From NCBI GenBank assembly GCA_937930135.1, contig CALGVO010000135.1, positions 1 to 9,693 of the forward strand: 9,693 nucleotides of DNA, in the 5' to 3' direction. The translations under genes and the position numbers were made by a program. The stretch is from an uncultured Synechococcus sp. (GTDB taxonomy: Bacteria; Cyanobacteriota; Cyanobacteriia; PCC-6307; Cyanobiaceae). Shown here piece after piece: positions 1-6,138 of this stretch. Each line of letters starts with the position of its first letter. Position 1 is the stretch's first letter. The notes beneath the pieces were generated by a model, which saw only the letters and a program-made list of their open reading frames with translations, was not told where the DNA came from and did no database searches.

Positions 1-296
1 ACCGGCCAGATGTGACCGGCGAGGGCGGCAAGCCCGGCACCAACCTCGATCCAGTTGGCCAGAGATGCATCTTGAGAGAGGGCCCGGGCCAGCAGCACCG
101 CAGCCGCCCCCTTGGCGACATCCACCAGAAACACCACCAGAGCGGGGCCCTTCCCCACGCTGCGCAGCACGTTGGTGGCACCGGTCGAGCCCGATCCGAT
201 CGTGCGCAGGTCGATGCCCTTGCACCAGCGCCCGGCGAGATAACCACTCGGAATCGAGCCGAGCAGATAACCCAGAAGAAGGGAAAGGAAAGCCAT
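1..296 (-). CDS. plsY: Glycerol-3-phosphate acyltransferase PlsY (partial, C-terminus beyond window)
   Basis: This is an integral membrane enzyme that moves an acyl group from acyl-phosphate to glycerol-3-phosphate, giving lysophosphatidic acid, the first step of phospholipid and glycolipid synthesis. Only the first 98 codons are in the window; the family is usually about 200 residues. Visible marks are the N-terminal hydrophobic segment with GSIPSGYLAG (residues 13-22), the substrate-binding loop GSGSTGATN (34-42), then a second hydrophobic stretch with LVDVAKG (57-63), and a GHIWP block (94-98) that opens the next conserved loop. The ATG overlaps the TGA of the upstream DUF3086 gene by one base (TGATG), so translation is probably coupled and the start is well fixed. 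It is the last gene visible in a five-gene minus-strand run. The identification is firm because three family motifs occur in the right order; the missing half cannot be judged. Confidence 0.93.
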   Translation of the reverse strand, partial: MAFLSLLLGYLLGSIPSGYLAGRWCKGIDLRTIGSGSTGATNVLRSVGKGPALVVFLVDVAKGAAAVLLARALSQDASLANWIEVGAGLAALAGHIWP

Positions 297-1234
297 CAGA
301 GCAGGTCGTCGTCGATGTCGATCTCATCGGGGCCAGCCGCGAACGCCAGCCAGAGCGGAAACTGAAGCACGGGGATGGCGACGGCGCGTTCGGCCGCATC
401 GATCAGGATCAGCGGCACCTCACCCCGCTCCTCCAGCCGGTCGGCCCGCTCCACCAGGGCATCGCCGCGCTCGAACAGCACAATGCCGCTGTTGGGGCCG
501 AAATCCTCGCGGCTGAGACCGAGGGCATCCTGGAGGCCGCGGCGCCATTCCCCCAGCCGTTCCGGTTGACCGGCCAGCACCAGCGTCTGGAACTGGTCGC
601 CGTAGAGCTCGCCGATGATCGCGATCAGGCCGGCGCTCAGCAGCACGTTGCGAGGGCGGTTGCCTCGACTGGGCTGGGCGCCGCGGCCGCCCTGGTTGAA
701 AAACCAATCCTCCAGAAGAGCGGTGTCGCTCGGCTCAAGGCTGCGGCGTAACTTCCAGGGATCGGCATAGAAATCCGGCTGTTCCAGGAACCGCTCAAGG
801 CTGGCGCGGATCAGAGGCTCGTCGGGCCGGAAGGTGTCGGCGACTGCTGTGGCAGCCACTTGGGGCTTGGCATCGGCTGCCGTGGACTCCAGGGCTTGCT
901 GATCCAGTGGGGAAGGCTGCACCACCATGGGCTGGGCCACCAGGTCCAGCGTGTCGACCGACTGGGCCAGCCCCTGAAGTGCTCCGCTCAGATACTCCTG
1001 AAACCCTTTCACACGCCGGGCAATGGCATCGGACTGGCCGGCAAAGTTCGTGTAGAGGTCCGTTTCGATCTGCTGTTTGCGCCGTTGAAGCTGCTCGATC
1101 TCCTTCTGCAGCGCATCGCGGCGCTCATGAAGCTCGGTGAGGGCGAGCTTGAGCAGAGATTGGCTCGGGTCGGCTTCCGTGCCGATCGGTTCGGCTGGAT
1201 GGTCCTGCGGCTTCAGATCGGTGTCGTCAGGCAT
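296..1234 (-). CDS. DUF3086 domain protein with N-terminal coiled coil
   Basis: A 312-residue soluble protein with no known activity. I assign it to the cyanobacterial DUF3086 family from overall architecture and context. In order it has a charged disordered N-terminus (1-25), a strongly heptad-like coiled coil (about 26-62, rich in Glu, Gln, Lys and Arg), a helical stretch to about 100, a low-complexity Pro/Ala/Gln linker (100-135), and a compact C-terminal domain (about 136-302). It ends in a very acidic tail, DEIDIDDD. No signal peptide or membrane span is seen. The ATG lies 33 bases after the DUF3119 stop; another ATG 5 bases upstream is out of frame and no Shine-Dalgarno is evident. Its stop overlaps the plsY start, tying it to lipid synthesis by position. 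A scaffold or regulator for the neighbouring membrane proteins is only an inference. Confidence 0.87.
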   Translation of the reverse strand: MPDDTDLKPQDHPAEPIGTEADPSQSLLKLALTELHERRDALQKEIEQLQRRKQQIETDLYTNFAGQSDAIARRVKGFQEYLSGALQGLAQSVDTLDLVAQPMVVQPSPLDQQALESTAADAKPQVAATAVADTFRPDEPLIRASLERFLEQPDFYADPWKLRRSLEPSDTALLEDWFFNQGGRGAQPSRGNRPRNVLLSAGLIAIIGELYGDQFQTLVLAGQPERLGEWRRGLQDALGLSREDFGPNSGIVLFERGDALVERADRLEERGEVPLILIDAAERAVAIPVLQFPLWLAFAAGPDEIDIDDDLL

Positions 1235-1267
1235 GGCATCGACGGTCGGTAGGAGGCGTGGGGCGCA

Positions 1268-1732
1268 TCATCGGGGTGAGACGTTGGAGGCGCCGGGATT
1301 GGGCTGCTCCAGGGCCCCAAGCCGTTGCTGCAGTTGGCGCTTCAGCTCCTCGGCGTCGAACAGGATTGGCAGGAGATGGATGCTCTTGACCTCACGGAAA
1401 TAGAACAGCCCGGGCAGCCAGGGAGCGAACAGTCGCCAGCTCAGCCAGTCCTGGTAAGGAAAGCGGCGCAGCTCCTGCGAGCCTCGCCACACCACCAGCG
1501 TGTCGGCACAGAATTCGAGCCGCAGGCTGTAGGCCTGAAGCAGCAAAAAAAGACTGAACAGGGCCACAACCAGGGTGGGCCAGGGCGTTAAGGGCAGGGG
1601 CAACAGAGCGGCACTGAGCAGGAGGACCAGCAGCGGCAGGCGGGGATTGGCGCTCAGGCTCACCGGGCCTGGGCCTGGGCCTGTGGGGAGAGCGAAGTCG
1701 GGGTTGCTGGGCTGGGGATCGGGTGGAGTCAT
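1268..1732 (-). CDS. DUF3119 family membrane protein (hairpin plus PH-like C-terminal domain)
   Basis: A 154-residue protein of unknown function, resembling the DUF3119 family of cyanobacteria and plastid-bearing eukaryotes. A Pro/Gly-rich N-terminus (1-30) is followed by two closely spaced hydrophobic spans (about 32-47 and 50-69) forming a membrane hairpin. A soluble part (70-139) begins LEFCADTLVVWRG and ends with an amphipathic helix (AEELKRQLQQRL). A hairpin followed by a beta-rich domain and terminal helix is reminiscent of bacterial PH-like membrane proteins; that comparison is inference. I chose the ATG 13 bases after the upstream permease stop; an in-frame ATG at 1777 would add 15 residues and overlap that gene. 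It is the third gene of the lipid-associated run. A GGGCCT triplet repeat encodes a Gly-Pro stretch at residues 18-23. Confidence 0.85.
   Translation of the reverse strand: MTPPDPQPSNPDFALPTGPGPGPVSLSANPRLPLLVLLLSAALLPLPLTPWPTLVVALFSLFLLLQAYSLRLEFCADTLVVWRGSQELRRFPYQDWLSWRLFAPWLPGLFYFREVKSIHLLPILFDAEELKRQLQQRLGALEQPNPGASNVSPR
1665..1682. repeat. Three tandem copies of GGGCCT inside the DUF3119 gene
   Basis: Three exact hexanucleotide copies encode alternating Gly-Pro in the disordered N-terminus of the DUF3119 protein. Copy-number change by replication slippage would stay in frame and only lengthen or shorten the linker. Confidence 0.8.
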
Positions 1733-1745
1733 GCCGTTGTTGAAG

Positions 1746-2492
1746 TCAACCGAAAAGGATCTGGGTGAGCAGCACATCCATCAGGGCCACCGTCACCAGG
1801 ATCATCACCACCGAGCCGGTGGTGCTGGTGCCCACTTCCTTGGGGCCCCCCTCGGTGGTGAGGCCCCAGCCACAGGAGAGCACGGCAATCTGCAGGCCGA
1901 AGACCAGGGCCTTGATCAACATGAAGGGCAGGTCGTCGGGTTGCATCCAGGTGCGCACCGACGTCCAGAACACCGAAGGAGGGATGCTGTAGAGCTCTGT
2001 GCTGGTGACCTGGCCGCTCCAGATCGCCACCCCGAAGAAGAGCAGGCACTGCACGGGTGCCATCACCACCATGGCGATCAGTCGGGGCACCACCAGATAC
2101 TCCACCGGATCGGTGCGGAGCATCGTGATCGCATCGATCTGTTCGGTGACCTTCATGGTTCCCAGCTGGGCCGCATAGGCCGTTGCCACCTTGCCCGTCA
2201 GAAGGGTGGCGGTGAGCAGGGGGGCGATCTCCCTGGCCAGGCCGAGGGCCAGGATGCCACCCACGGTGGAGCCGGCCCCCTGGCGACTCAGCTCGGCAGC
2301 CACCTGGATGTTGAACACAGACCCGGCGGCGATGCCGGTGATGATCACGATCAGGAAACTGCCGGGGCCGGCCTCCAGAAGCTGGTCGACGAGGTCAATG
2401 GTGTTGATCCGCCCCCGGGCCGTGGCTGCCACGGCCTGACCTCCGATCAGCAGGCTGCTGCCCAGACGACGTAACCATCGTGGCGATCTCAT
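1746..2492 (-). CDS. mlaE: MlaE/TGD1-type ABC transporter permease (Ycf63 family)
   Basis: A 248-residue permease of the MlaE family, which with an ATPase (MlaF-like) and an MCE substrate-binding protein (MlaD-like) moves phospholipids between membranes; plant TGD1 and algal-plastid Ycf63 are relatives. The family signature is clear at about residues 88-137: REIAPLLTATLLTGK, then AAQLGTMKVTEQIDAI and the DPVEYLVVPR block. There are about five hydrophobic spans (44-62, 74-100, 134-160, 188-212, 226-246), and the typical GTSTTGSVV element precedes the last. I chose the ATG at 2492, 16 bases after the MFS stop, which gives a basic amphipathic N-terminus (MRSPRWLRRLG). The longer option begins with GTG at 2531 and overlaps the MFS gene. 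No ATPase or MCE partner is in the window; in cyanobacteria these are often encoded elsewhere. Location is probably the cytoplasmic or inner envelope membrane. Confidence 0.93.
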   Translation of the reverse strand: MRSPRWLRRLGSSLLIGGQAVAATARGRINTIDLVDQLLEAGPGSFLIVIITGIAAGSVFNIQVAAELSRQGAGSTVGGILALGLAREIAPLLTATLLTGKVATAYAAQLGTMKVTEQIDAITMLRTDPVEYLVVPRLIAMVVMAPVQCLLFFGVAIWSGQVTSTELYSIPPSVFWTSVRTWMQPDDLPFMLIKALVFGLQIAVLSCGWGLTTEGGPKEVGTSTTGSVVMILVTVALMDVLLTQILFG

Positions 2493-2508
2493 CCGAGAAT
2501 TGGCGTCA

Positions 2509-3900
2509 TCAGGTGTGTTGCAGATGGGCACCGCGATCGGGCCAGCGTCGCATCACCACCAGGCCCAGCACCACCAGGGACGCCGGGATCAGCCCCATGC
2601 AGAAGCGGATCGCCAGCAGGGCGGAACCCGGCTGCTCGATGAAGCTGAGGGGGCCGCTGCAGGTCTGGCTGGAGATGTAGCCGGTGAGCGAGAGCAGGCC
2701 GCCGAACACCGACATGCTGATGCCGATCATCAGTTTCTGGCCGAACACCATCCAGGCGGTGTAGAGGCCTGCAGGGCGACTGGGGTCGGCGTCGATTGCA
2801 TCGGGCAGCAGAGACCAGGGGATCAGGTAGGCCGTCGATGCCCCCAGGCCCACTAGCACGATGAGGGCAATCAAGGGAGCCAGGTCCATGCCGCTGGCGC
2901 CATCCGGAAGAACGGGGACAAGCATCGAGAGAAGGCAGGCAGCGATCCACAGCCCAGCTCCCCAGCGCAGCGCCGTGATGCGTCCCCGTCGATTCGAGAG
3001 CAGGCTCCAGATCTGCAATCCCACCAGCGCACTCAGCTGGAACGGCAGCAGGATCCAGGTGGACAGCGCCGGTGGCACGTGGATCACCTGCACCAGCCAG
3101 ATCAGGGCCACCACCTGCATCAGCTGCAGGGCGAACCAGAGCAGCAGATACAGCCCCAGCACCATCAGGAAACGGCCGTTGTCGCGCACCCTCCTCAGCT
3201 GCTGCACCAGCGGTTCGGCCTGGCCGGAGGGGCGTTGGGCCGTTTTTGCAAAAGGAGCCAGCCCCCAGCAGCAGGCCAGGGTGGCGAGGGCCGCAATCGT
3301 GCCCGTGATCTGGCCCATGCGCAGGTAGCCATCGGCGCCGTTGCTGAGCACCACAGACGCCACAATTAGACCGCTGAGCCCAGCGATGATCGAACCGGTG
3401 AAGCGCGCCGCGTTGAGTCGGGTGCGGATCGCCGTGTCGGGGGTGAGCTCGGTGGAGAGTGCCGCGTAGGGCAGGTTCACACTGGTGTAGGCGGTCATCA
3501 GTAAGATCGCCATCACTACGTAGTAGAGGGTTCGCCGTAGGGTGTCGCCCTCGGGCACCCACCAGATTGCCGCCAGGCTGATCCCCAAAGGCAGAGCGGC
3601 TCCCAGTATCCAGGGCAGGCGGGGGCCCCAGCGGCTGTGGGTGTGGTCGCTGAGCCAGCCGATCAGAGGGTCATTCAGGGCATCCCACACCTTGATCACC
3701 GTGAGCAGGGAGCCGGCGATAAAGGCGGGCAGACCGGCGGCACAGGTGAAGAAAGGAAACAGGTAGAACCCCAGTTGGGTGGCGGCCAGGCCGGTGCCGG
3801 CATCGCCAAGGCCATAGGCCACCATCAGACGGCGCCGGGATCGGGCGGGTGGAGCCTGGAGAGTGGTCAAGCGAAGAGGGCGGGTCGGGCGGACCGTCAT
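2509..3900 (-). CDS. MFS transporter, glycoside-pentoside-hexuronide (GPH, MelB-like) family
   Basis: A 463-residue, twelve-span cytoplasmic-membrane carrier resembling MelB-type sugar-cation symporters (GPH family). The decisive motif is KVWDALNDPLIGWLSDHTHS at residues 70-89: Asp73 and Asp77 match in spacing the cation-coordinating aspartates of MelB (Asp55 and Asp59). It is followed by RWGPRLPWIL (90-99) and by NLPYAALS in the fourth span region. The N-terminus (1-25) is basic and disordered, followed by GLGDAGTG at the start of span 1. Length agrees with the family (about 450-480). The ATG at 3900 is the only ATG before span 1 except Met26, which would cut into the membrane segment. It heads the minus-strand run, 61 bases from the divergent tRNA-Gly. 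The substrate is unknown; GPH relatives also carry sulfonated sugars and other solutes, so a sugar is likely but not certain. Confidence 0.9.
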   Translation of the reverse strand: MTVRPTRPLRLTTLQAPPARSRRRLMVAYGLGDAGTGLAATQLGFYLFPFFTCAAGLPAFIAGSLLTVIKVWDALNDPLIGWLSDHTHSRWGPRLPWILGAALPLGISLAAIWWVPEGDTLRRTLYYVVMAILLMTAYTSVNLPYAALSTELTPDTAIRTRLNAARFTGSIIAGLSGLIVASVVLSNGADGYLRMGQITGTIAALATLACCWGLAPFAKTAQRPSGQAEPLVQQLRRVRDNGRFLMVLGLYLLLWFALQLMQVVALIWLVQVIHVPPALSTWILLPFQLSALVGLQIWSLLSNRRGRITALRWGAGLWIAACLLSMLVPVLPDGASGMDLAPLIALIVLVGLGASTAYLIPWSLLPDAIDADPSRPAGLYTAWMVFGQKLMIGISMSVFGGLLSLTGYISSQTCSGPLSFIEQPGSALLAIRFCMGLIPASLVVLGLVVMRRWPDRGAHLQHT

Positions 3901-3961
3901 AATGCTGGGGCACCCATCCAGTCACACGCCTTCAGGGGCGGCTTGGTGCGGATGTATTAGT

Positions 3962-4032
<71 letters not shown>

Positions 4033-4037
4033 TTTCC

Positions 4038-4307
4038 TCAGGTCTGGTTGCCGCCGAGCATGTCTTCGTAGCCCTCGTAGGGGTCGTATTCGGTCCAGCC
4101 AGGACTGGCCTGGTTGAGCAACCCGTAGTCCGCGTCGATCATCTGCATCCGCGTGTTTCCGTAGGGAACCGTGTTGCACGTGATCCCACCTCCGGCCACC
4201 GGTTGGCAGTCGTCAAAACGACTCTGGGCCCGCGTCGCCTGGCTGAGGGCCGAGCTCACGAGCAGGGCGACAGCGAGGGAGCTCCATCGCAAAGGCAGGC
4301 AGAACAT
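4038..4307 (-). CDS. Small secreted protein of unknown function
   Basis: A predicted 89-residue exported protein that I cannot assign to a named family. Residues 1-27 form a Sec-type signal peptide: a short basic start with Arg7, a hydrophobic core LAVALLVSSAL (11-21), and a small-residue cleavage region near ATRA (24-27). The mature part is about 60 residues, hydrophilic and acidic, with only two cysteines (Cys34 and Cys44), which could form one disulfide. It is rich in Tyr, Gly and Asp toward the end (YDPYEGYEDM). I chose the ATG at 4307 because it places the signal peptide at the N-terminus; longer in-frame starts (4358, 4457) would bury it and run over the neighbouring plus-strand gene. 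It diverges from the 38-residue membrane protein gene and converges on tRNA-Gly. Periplasmic or thylakoid-lumen location is inferred. Confidence 0.72.
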   Translation of the reverse strand: MFCLPLRWSSLAVALLVSSALSQATRAQSRFDDCQPVAGGGITCNTVPYGNTRMQMIDADYGLLNQASPGWTEYDPYEGYEDMLGGNQT

Positions 4308-4371
4308 GACGGCGCCGGTGGTGCGGATTCCATGCTGCCTGAGATGATGGCGACCCATTCTTCCTGAGCGG

Positions 4372-4488
4372 ATGTACACCGACTGGACCGCTGTCGCCTT
4401 GCTGCTGTTCACCACGGTTCCCCTGCTGGCGGTGGTGACCACCGCCGCCTTCTTCATCTGGCAGCAGAAGAAGAAACAGCTGCGCTGA
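4372..4488 (+). CDS. Single-span membrane microprotein (38 residues)
   Basis: A short ORF beginning with ATG and ending with TGA, encoding 38 residues. Residues 8-30 form one continuous hydrophobic span (ALLLFTTVPLLAVVTTAAFF), with a short Tyr/Asp/Trp N-terminus and a strongly basic tail (QQKKKQLR). By the positive-inside rule the tail should face the cytoplasm or stroma side. Size and shape match the many one-helix subunits of cyanobacterial photosynthetic and NDH complexes, but I could not match it to PsbM, PsbX, PetM, PetN or similar, so no function is proposed. Codon choice (CTG, ACC, GTG, GCC) resembles the neighbours. It lies 64 bases from the divergent secreted-protein gene, and its last 35 bases overlap tail-to-tail with the zinc-finger gene. 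A conserved family is likely but unproven. Confidence 0.62.
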   Translation: MYTDWTAVALLLFTTVPLLAVVTTAAFFIWQQKKKQLR

Positions 4489-4651
4489 AGTCTTCGACCA
4501 GGTCGACCTTGACCTGGGGGAAGCGCAGAACAGCGTCACAGGTTGGGCTCCCTCCGTTGTCGCCGTTGCCGAGGCAGTGCAAGCAGGTGCGGAAGCGTTG
4601 TTCAGACACCCGTTGGATGCCGCTCCCGCCGCAGTAGGCACAGGTGGTCAT
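4454..4651 (-). CDS. Small DnaJ-type CxxCxGxG zinc-finger protein
   Basis: A 65-residue protein made largely of two CxxCxGxG repeats: CAYCGGSG at residues 4-11 and CLHCLGNG at 23-30. In DnaJ, pairs of this motif bind one zinc and help recognise unfolded protein; here there are just two, enough for one zinc site through Cys4, Cys7, Cys23 and Cys26, with no J domain. The remaining 35 residues are less structured and end in a Ser/Ala tail. Similar stand-alone fingers occur in photosynthetic organisms and are sometimes linked to redox or assembly roles; none can be assigned here. The ATG is 28 bases after the gluQ stop on the same strand, so the two probably share a transcript. Its last 35 coding bases overlap the end of the plus-strand 38-residue gene. 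Confidence 0.78.
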   Translation of the reverse strand: MTTCAYCGGSGIQRVSEQRFRTCLHCLGNGDNGGSPTCDAVLRFPQVKVDLVEDFSAAVSSSAAR

Positions 4652-4679
4652 GGCTGCACCGTGGTGATGGTGGTTTTGT

Positions 4680-5642
4680 TCAGTGTGGAGTCGTTTGACC
4701 GCTGTGATCCCGAAGGCTTTGTGAAGAATCCGGTGACATTGGGTAGGGGAAGAGCTCGGGCCTGAGGCGAAGGTGTTGCAGCAGGTCCTGGGCCGACAGC
4801 TCGTTGCCCGGGGGGATCAGCTGCAGGCCGGAGGCCAGTCGCCCCACTTCGGCCTCAGCGGTGGCGGGCCGTTCATTCCTTGGCGGCAACCCCTGGCTGC
4901 CATCCCGTTTCGACAGCTTCATTCCCTGTGTGTCGCAGAGCAGGGGGACGTGTTGATAGCGGGGTGGGCTGATCGGGCCCATGGCAGCGATCACCGCTTC
5001 CTGGACGGTCTGGACCGGGGCCAGATCAGCGCCGCGCACCACGTCGCTGATGCCAAGGGCCAGTTCATCAAAGGCGGTGGCCAGGTGGTAAGCGATGTAG
5101 CCATCGGCTCGACGCACCACCGGATCACCACAGCGCTCGGCAAACTCTCCGGCCACGCGGAGGCGCCAGGCCGGCAAGCGTTGCTGCTCCCAGCCCCATC
5201 CCCGTTGGCGGTCGCGGCAGAAGCCTGAATACAGGCGTTGCCGGCTCAGCTGACGCCGACTGCAGCGGCAGGCGTAAACCTTGCCGGTGCAGCGCCAATG
5301 GCTCAGAACAGTGTGGTAGAGCCCTCGGCGCTCGCTTTGCAGGATCACGGGCCCATCCCAGTCGAGGCCGAGCCAGCGAAGATCCGCCAGGGCCGCTTCG
5401 ATCGCGCCCGGTCGCAGGCGCGGTGTGTCGAGATCATCGATCCGCAGCCGCCAGGAGCCGTTGTGCAGGCGGGCCGCCAGCCAGGAGATCAGGGCAGTGC
5501 GCAGGTTGCCGCGATGCAGTGGGCCTGAGGGGGTGGGGGCGAAACGGCCGCAGTAACCCTTTGTTCGTCGTTGCTGTCCGGCATCGATCAGGGCCTGCAG
5601 TCGTTGGGGCAGCCCATCGGTGCGGGATTCGGAGCCACCCAT
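4680..5642 (-). CDS. gluQ: Glutamyl-Q tRNA(Asp) synthetase
   Basis: A 320-residue paralogue of the glutamyl-tRNA synthetase catalytic domain that lacks the anticodon-binding domain. GluQ-RS activates glutamate with ATP and attaches it to the queuosine base at position 34 of tRNA-Asp. Seen here: GRFAPTPSGPLHRGN (32-46) with the HIGH-class PLHRG element; the zinc-site pattern Cys125-x-Cys127, Tyr138, Cys142, which is characteristic of GluQ-type enzymes; RIDDLDTPR (67-75) for ATP/glutamate binding; YHLATAFDEL (185-194); and the KMSKS-class KLSKRDGS (242-249). Length fits the family (about 290-320). The first 28 residues are an extension before the conserved GRFAP block, so the true start might be slightly later, though no ATG is available there. 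It sits 88 bases after HU, beyond a probable terminator, and 28 bases before the zinc-finger gene. Confidence 0.94.
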   Translation of the reverse strand: MGGSESRTDGLPQRLQALIDAGQQRRTKGYCGRFAPTPSGPLHRGNLRTALISWLAARLHNGSWRLRIDDLDTPRLRPGAIEAALADLRWLGLDWDGPVILQSERRGLYHTVLSHWRCTGKVYACRCSRRQLSRQRLYSGFCRDRQRGWGWEQQRLPAWRLRVAGEFAERCGDPVVRRADGYIAYHLATAFDELALGISDVVRGADLAPVQTVQEAVIAAMGPISPPRYQHVPLLCDTQGMKLSKRDGSQGLPPRNERPATAEAEVGRLASGLQLIPPGNELSAQDLLQHLRLRPELFPYPMSPDSSQSLRDHSGQTTPH

Positions 5643-5678
5643 GCCCTGCGATCAAGCGACGCTATCCAGCCGTCCTAC

Positions 5679-5704
5679 AGAACAAAGCGGCCCCGCAGGA
5701 CCGC
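5679..5704 (-). terminator. Probable intrinsic terminator after the HU gene
   Basis: Read on the minus strand, a seven-pair stem (GCGGUCC with GGGGCCGC-side pairing, including one G-U) closes a UGCG tetraloop at 5704-5687, directly followed by UUUGUUCU. It lies 27 bases after the HU stop and 37 bases before the gluQ start. This fits a Rho-independent terminator or attenuator that would make HU mRNA far more abundant than gluQ mRNA. The U-tract is interrupted, so read-through is likely. Confidence 0.6.
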
Positions 5705-5730
5705 AATTTCGTCCTCAACAGAGAGATCGT

Positions 5731-6006
5731 TCAGCCCTGCACGCGGTCTTTGAACATCTTGCCGGCTGTGAAGGCGGGAACGCGCTTAGCCGGAATCTTG
5801 ATCTTCTCGCCGGTCTTGGGGTTCAGGCCCTGACGGGCGGAGCGCTCGCGAGGCTCGAAGGAGCCGAAACCGAGGATCGACACCTTTTTGCCTTCCACGA
5901 CGGAGTCGATGATGGTTTCGATGGCAGCATCCACGACCAGGGAGACGTCGGTCTTGGTCAGTTCAGTGCGGGCTGCGACGAGATTGACGAGGTCAGCTTT
6001 GTTCAT
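5731..6006 (-). CDS. hup: HU family DNA-binding protein
   Basis: A 91-residue histone-like protein that binds and bends DNA as a dimer, compacting the nucleoid. The helical N-terminal dimerisation half begins MNKADLVNLVAA. It is followed by the HU signature ILGFGSFEPRERSARQG (44-60) and the arm LNPKTGEKIKIPAKRVPAF (61-79) with Pro63, the residue that intercalates between base pairs. Length is exactly that expected (about 90). The ATG at 6006 fixes the canonical MNK start; upstream in-frame codons are a non-homologous extension. The leader directly before the ATG is pyrimidine-rich (CTCTCTCCTCCCC) without a Shine-Dalgarno. The gene has its own promoter upstream and a terminator downstream, fitting strong independent expression. 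The single alpha-type sequence suggests a homodimer, unless another copy lies elsewhere. Confidence 0.97.
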   Translation of the reverse strand: MNKADLVNLVAARTELTKTDVSLVVDAAIETIIDSVVEGKKVSILGFGSFEPRERSARQGLNPKTGEKIKIPAKRVPAFTAGKMFKDRVQG

Positions 6007-6022
6007 GGGTGGGGAGGAGAGA

Positions 6023-6063
6023 GATGCGGAGATGGGCTTGGGATGCGGAGGTCGACGTCCGCA
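6023..6063 (-). promoter_or_regulatory. Inverted and direct repeats in the HU 5' leader
   Basis: On the mRNA strand TGCGGA (6063-6058) is followed by TCCGCA twice (6049-6044 and 6030-6025). The first pair gives a six-pair hairpin with an eight-base loop; the second copy gives an alternative, larger hairpin reaching close to the start codon. On the plus strand the two copies lie within a direct repeat GATGCGGAG (6023-6031, 6042-6050), period 19. Leader structure control of HU is possible; chance cannot be excluded. Confidence 0.4.
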
Positions 6064-6084
6064 GGAGCTGTCCTGAGCTGGCCA

Positions 6085-6113
6085 ATCGTATGGAGCCTGC
6101 ACCGCAGCGGCAA
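6085..6113 (-). promoter_or_regulatory. hup: Putative sigma70-type promoter of the HU gene
   Basis: On the minus strand, TTGCCG (6113-6108, four of six matches to TTGACA) is separated by exactly 17 bases from TACGAT (6090-6085, four of six to TATAAT). Transcription would start near 6078, giving a leader of roughly 72 bases. It is the best-spaced promoter-like pair I found in the gap between the MBL gene and HU. Confidence 0.5.
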
Positions 6114-6138
6114 CTGAAAGGGCCTGTGCCGCAACGCT

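Noticed and set aside
65..751. 228-codon plus-strand open frame opposite plsY and DUF3086
   Set aside because: Composition is shadow-like, and it crosses two genes that have recognisable or coupled reading frames on the other strand.
1575..2474. 299-codon plus-strand open frame opposite the MlaE-type gene
   Set aside because: Very rich in His, Gly and Gln without any motif; it is the complement of the conserved permease gene.
2489..3562. 357-codon open frame in another frame of the MFS gene
   Set aside because: Arg/Gly/Pro/His-rich translation typical of an out-of-frame GC-rich shadow; the overlapping frame encodes a clear twelve-span carrier.
3901..3961. ATGTATTAG region between MFS and tRNA-Gly as a bidirectional promoter
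   Set aside because: A TATTAG/TAATAC-like element is present but no minus-35 at proper spacing, and on the plus strand it lies too close to the mature tRNA start.
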